From Pantoea sp. alder81 (GTDB lineage: Bacteria > Pseudomonadota > Gammaproteobacteria > Enterobacterales > Enterobacteriaceae), in contig NZ_JAIUDA010000001.1 of assembly GCF_020179835.1 (NCBI RefSeq), positions 186,001-250,000 of the forward strand: 64,000 nt of DNA, given 5' to 3'. Positions 62,459 through 64,000 of the stretch are shown in pieces. The notes under the pieces are model-generated. The model ran no database searches. It was not told the origin of the DNA and worked only from the letters and a program-made list of their open reading frames with translations. The translations under genes were made by a program, and so were the position numbers. Each line of letters begins with the position of its first letter. Positions within the stretch are counted from its first letter, which is position 1.

Positions 62459-64000
62459 GTGCGAGCGAAAGCTGGCGTCCGGCCAGCAATCCCTGGCTGG
62501 TCGCCATCACGGTGACGCTGGCGGTGTTTATGGAGATCCTCGACACCACCATCGTCAACGTGGCGCTGCCGCACATCGCCGGTTCACTCTCTTCCAGTTA
62601 CGACGAATCCACCTGGGTACTGACTTCCTATTTGGTGGCCAACGGCATTGTGTTGCCGATCTCCGCCTTCTTTAGCCGCTTGTTCGGGCGTAAACAGTTC
62701 TTCCTGATCTGTATTGTGATGTTCACCATCTGCTCATTCCTGTGCGGCATCGCCACAGAACTGTGGCAAATCATTCTGTTCCGCGTGTTGCAGGGCTTTT
62801 TCGGCGGCGGTTTGCAGCCGGTGCAGCAATCGGTACTCCTCGATTATTTTAAAGCGGAAGATCGTGGCAAAGCCTTTGGTCTCTCCTCGATTGCGATTAT
62901 CGTCGCACCCGTTATCGGTCCAACGCTTGGTGGCTGGATCACCGATAACTACAGCTGGCGCTGGGTGTTCTTCATCAATATCCCGGTCGGGATTTTAACG
63001 GTGCTGGCGATCTATCAGCTGCTGGAAGATCCGCCGTGGGAGCGCAAGTGGGCCAAGGGCAAGCTGAAGATCGATTACATCGGCATCAGCCTGATAACCC
63101 TTGGTCTGGGCTGTTTGCAGGTATTTCTCGACCGTGGTGAAGATGAAGACTGGTTTGCCTCGCACTTTATTCGCCTGTTTTGCATGCTGGCGGTGATTGG
63201 CATTGTCGGCGCAGTCTACTGGCTGCTGTACGCCCGTAAGCCGGTGGTGGATATCACGGTAATGAAAGATCGCAACTTCTGGGTTGCCGGTTTACTGATG
63301 GCGGGCATGGCGATGATTCTGTATGGCAGCTCGGTGGTACTTCCACAGCTGGCGCAGCAGGATCTCGGCTATACCGCCACCTGGTCGGGGCTGGTGCTGT
63401 CGCCCGGCGCGGTATTGATTGTGCTGACGATTCCGCTGGTGCTGAAACTGATGCCCATTGTGCAAACGCGCTATATCATCGCCTTTGGTTTTACCTGCCT
63501 TGCCAGCGCGTTTTTCTATTCCACGACCTTAACGCCAAACGTTGATTTCACCACCCTGGTCTTAATGCGCAGCGCACAGTCCATCGGGCTAGGTTTCCTG
63601 TTTGTGCCACTCACTACCATCGCCTTTATCACGGTGCCGCAGCGGCTTAATGCGGATGCTGCTGCGCTGTTTACCATGTTCCGTAATGTGGCGGGATCGA
63701 TCGGCATTTCACTGGCAACGGCAGGGATCACTGAGCGTATGCAAACGCGGTCGGCGAGTATGGTGCATAACATGACGCCGCTCAACGAGCCGTTCAACCT
63801 CACCTTGCAGCATTGGGCGCAGTCGATTCGCGACTTCACAACTGCGGTGGGCGATCCGCTGACGCTGGCGACGGGTCAGCTGTACAAAGAGATGATTGCG
63901 CAGGCGCGTATCCTTGCGTACATCGACGTATTTATGGGCCTGAGTATCGTGGCCTTGCTGTTGATTCCTTTTTGTTGGTTGCTTTCGCCGATCAAGAGCG
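62455..64000 (+). CDS. EmrB-family DHA2 MFS efflux pump (3' end outside window)
   Basis: The frame is open from ATG 62455 to the window end (about 515 codons), so the gene is nearly complete but truncated by the window. It has 14 predicted helices as in the DHA2 drug:H+ antiporters. Motif D1 FMEILDTTIVNVALPHIAGS is in helix 1, motif A RLFGRKQFF after helix 2, and motif C IIVAPVIGPTLGGWI in helix 5. It works with the preceding adaptor and a TolC-type channel to expel hydrophobic compounds. Start overlaps the adaptor stop by four bases. Confidence 0.93.
   Translation, partial: MSASESWRPASNPWLVAITVTLAVFMEILDTTIVNVALPHIAGSLSSSYDESTWVLTSYLVANGIVLPISAFFSRLFGRKQFFLICIVMFTICSFLCGIATELWQIILFRVLQGFFGGGLQPVQQSVLLDYFKAEDRGKAFGLSSIAIIVAPVIGPTLGGWITDNYSWRWVFFINIPVGILTVLAIYQLLEDPPWERKWAKGKLKIDYIGISLITLGLGCLQVFLDRGEDEDWFASHFIRLFCMLAVIGIVGAVYWLLYARKPVVDITVMKDRNFWVAGLLMAGMAMILYGSSVVLPQLAQQDLGYTATWSGLVLSPGAVLIVLTIPLVLKLMPIVQTRYIIAFGFTCLASAFFYSTTLTPNVDFTTLVLMRSAQSIGLGFLFVPLTTIAFITVPQRLNADAAALFTMFRNVAGSIGISLATAGITERMQTRSASMVHNMTPLNEPFNLTLQHWAQSIRDFTTAVGDPLTLATGQLYKEMIAQARILAYIDVFMGLSIVALLLIPFCWLLSPIKS

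Noticed and set aside
1..64000. tRNA, rRNA, prophage or insertion-sequence transposase genes
   Set aside because: Intergenic regions were read for cloverleaf-like or conserved RNA sequence and for transposase or integrase motifs; none was recognised, although a covariance-model search was not possible.

Overview
This 64 kb window looks like chromosome of a member of the Erwiniaceae, most likely Pantoea or a close relative. The evidence is gene content and order read from the sequence: a block collinear with the E. coli ybi region (dinG, ybiB ... rlmF, ybiO, glnQPH, dps, rhtA, ompX ... mntS, mntR, ybiR), the osmF-yehYXW/mlrA block, a type 1 idi gene, and a three-subunit gluconate 2-dehydrogenase. 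No rRNA, tRNA, CRISPR array, transposase or phage gene was recognised. Species-level assignment is inference.

Layout. 1-8.4 kb: the 3' end of a chemoreceptor gene, a LacI-controlled sugar locus (two Gfo/Idh/MocA oxidoreductases and a GPH-type symporter), idi, and an MFS transporter. 8.4-13.2 kb: osmF-yehY-yehX-yehW with a sigma-S-like -10 element, an unlisted 35-residue YohO-like membrane protein, and mlrA. 13.2-14.3 kb: a self-regulated XRE-cupin gene with a GNAT gene. 14.3-22.5 kb: a LysR-controlled catabolic operon (argininosuccinate-lyase-like C-N lyase, complete polar amino acid ABC importer, two NodB-fold deacetylases, MmgE/PrpD protein). 23.4-26.5 kb: a second operon (HcxA-like dehydrogenase and agmatinase-family ureohydrolase) with a related LysR gene. 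26.5-29.8 kb: dinG and ybiB. 30-45 kb: an M20 amidohydrolase and a large histidine-utilisation region (hutU, hutH, hutC, hutD, hutF, hutI, hutG) followed by a histidine-type ABC importer and a HutH-like protein whose MIO tripeptide is deleted. 45.5-64 kb: flavin reductase, rlmF, ybiO, glnQPH, dps, rhtA, ompX, gluconate dehydrogenase, a 29-residue peptide gene with an mntS-like gene, mntR, ybiR, and an EmrAB-like efflux pair cut by the window end.

How the parts work together. The hut genes encode the five-step route to glutamate (HutH, HutU, HutI, HutF, HutG). At least six TGTA-N2-TACA-like palindromes lie upstream of hutH, hutC, hutF/hutI and the ABC-hutH-like operon, so all of these probably form one HutC regulon. 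The argH-like operon pairs the two protein families known from iminodisuccinate breakdown (a C-N lyase of the fumarase/aspartase superfamily and an MmgE/PrpD epimerase) with its own importer, which suggests uptake and cleavage of an N-substituted aspartate-type compound. The manganese block (small membrane peptide, mntS-like gene, mntR) shares an intergenic region with a recognisable MntR box.

Two non-coding repeat types with terminal inverted repeats (alpha, 207 bp; beta, 193 bp) lie together at 22.65-23.32 kb and again, in inverted order and orientation, at 44.97-45.41 kb. They frame about 22 kb holding the ureohydrolase, dinG, ybiB and hut regions.
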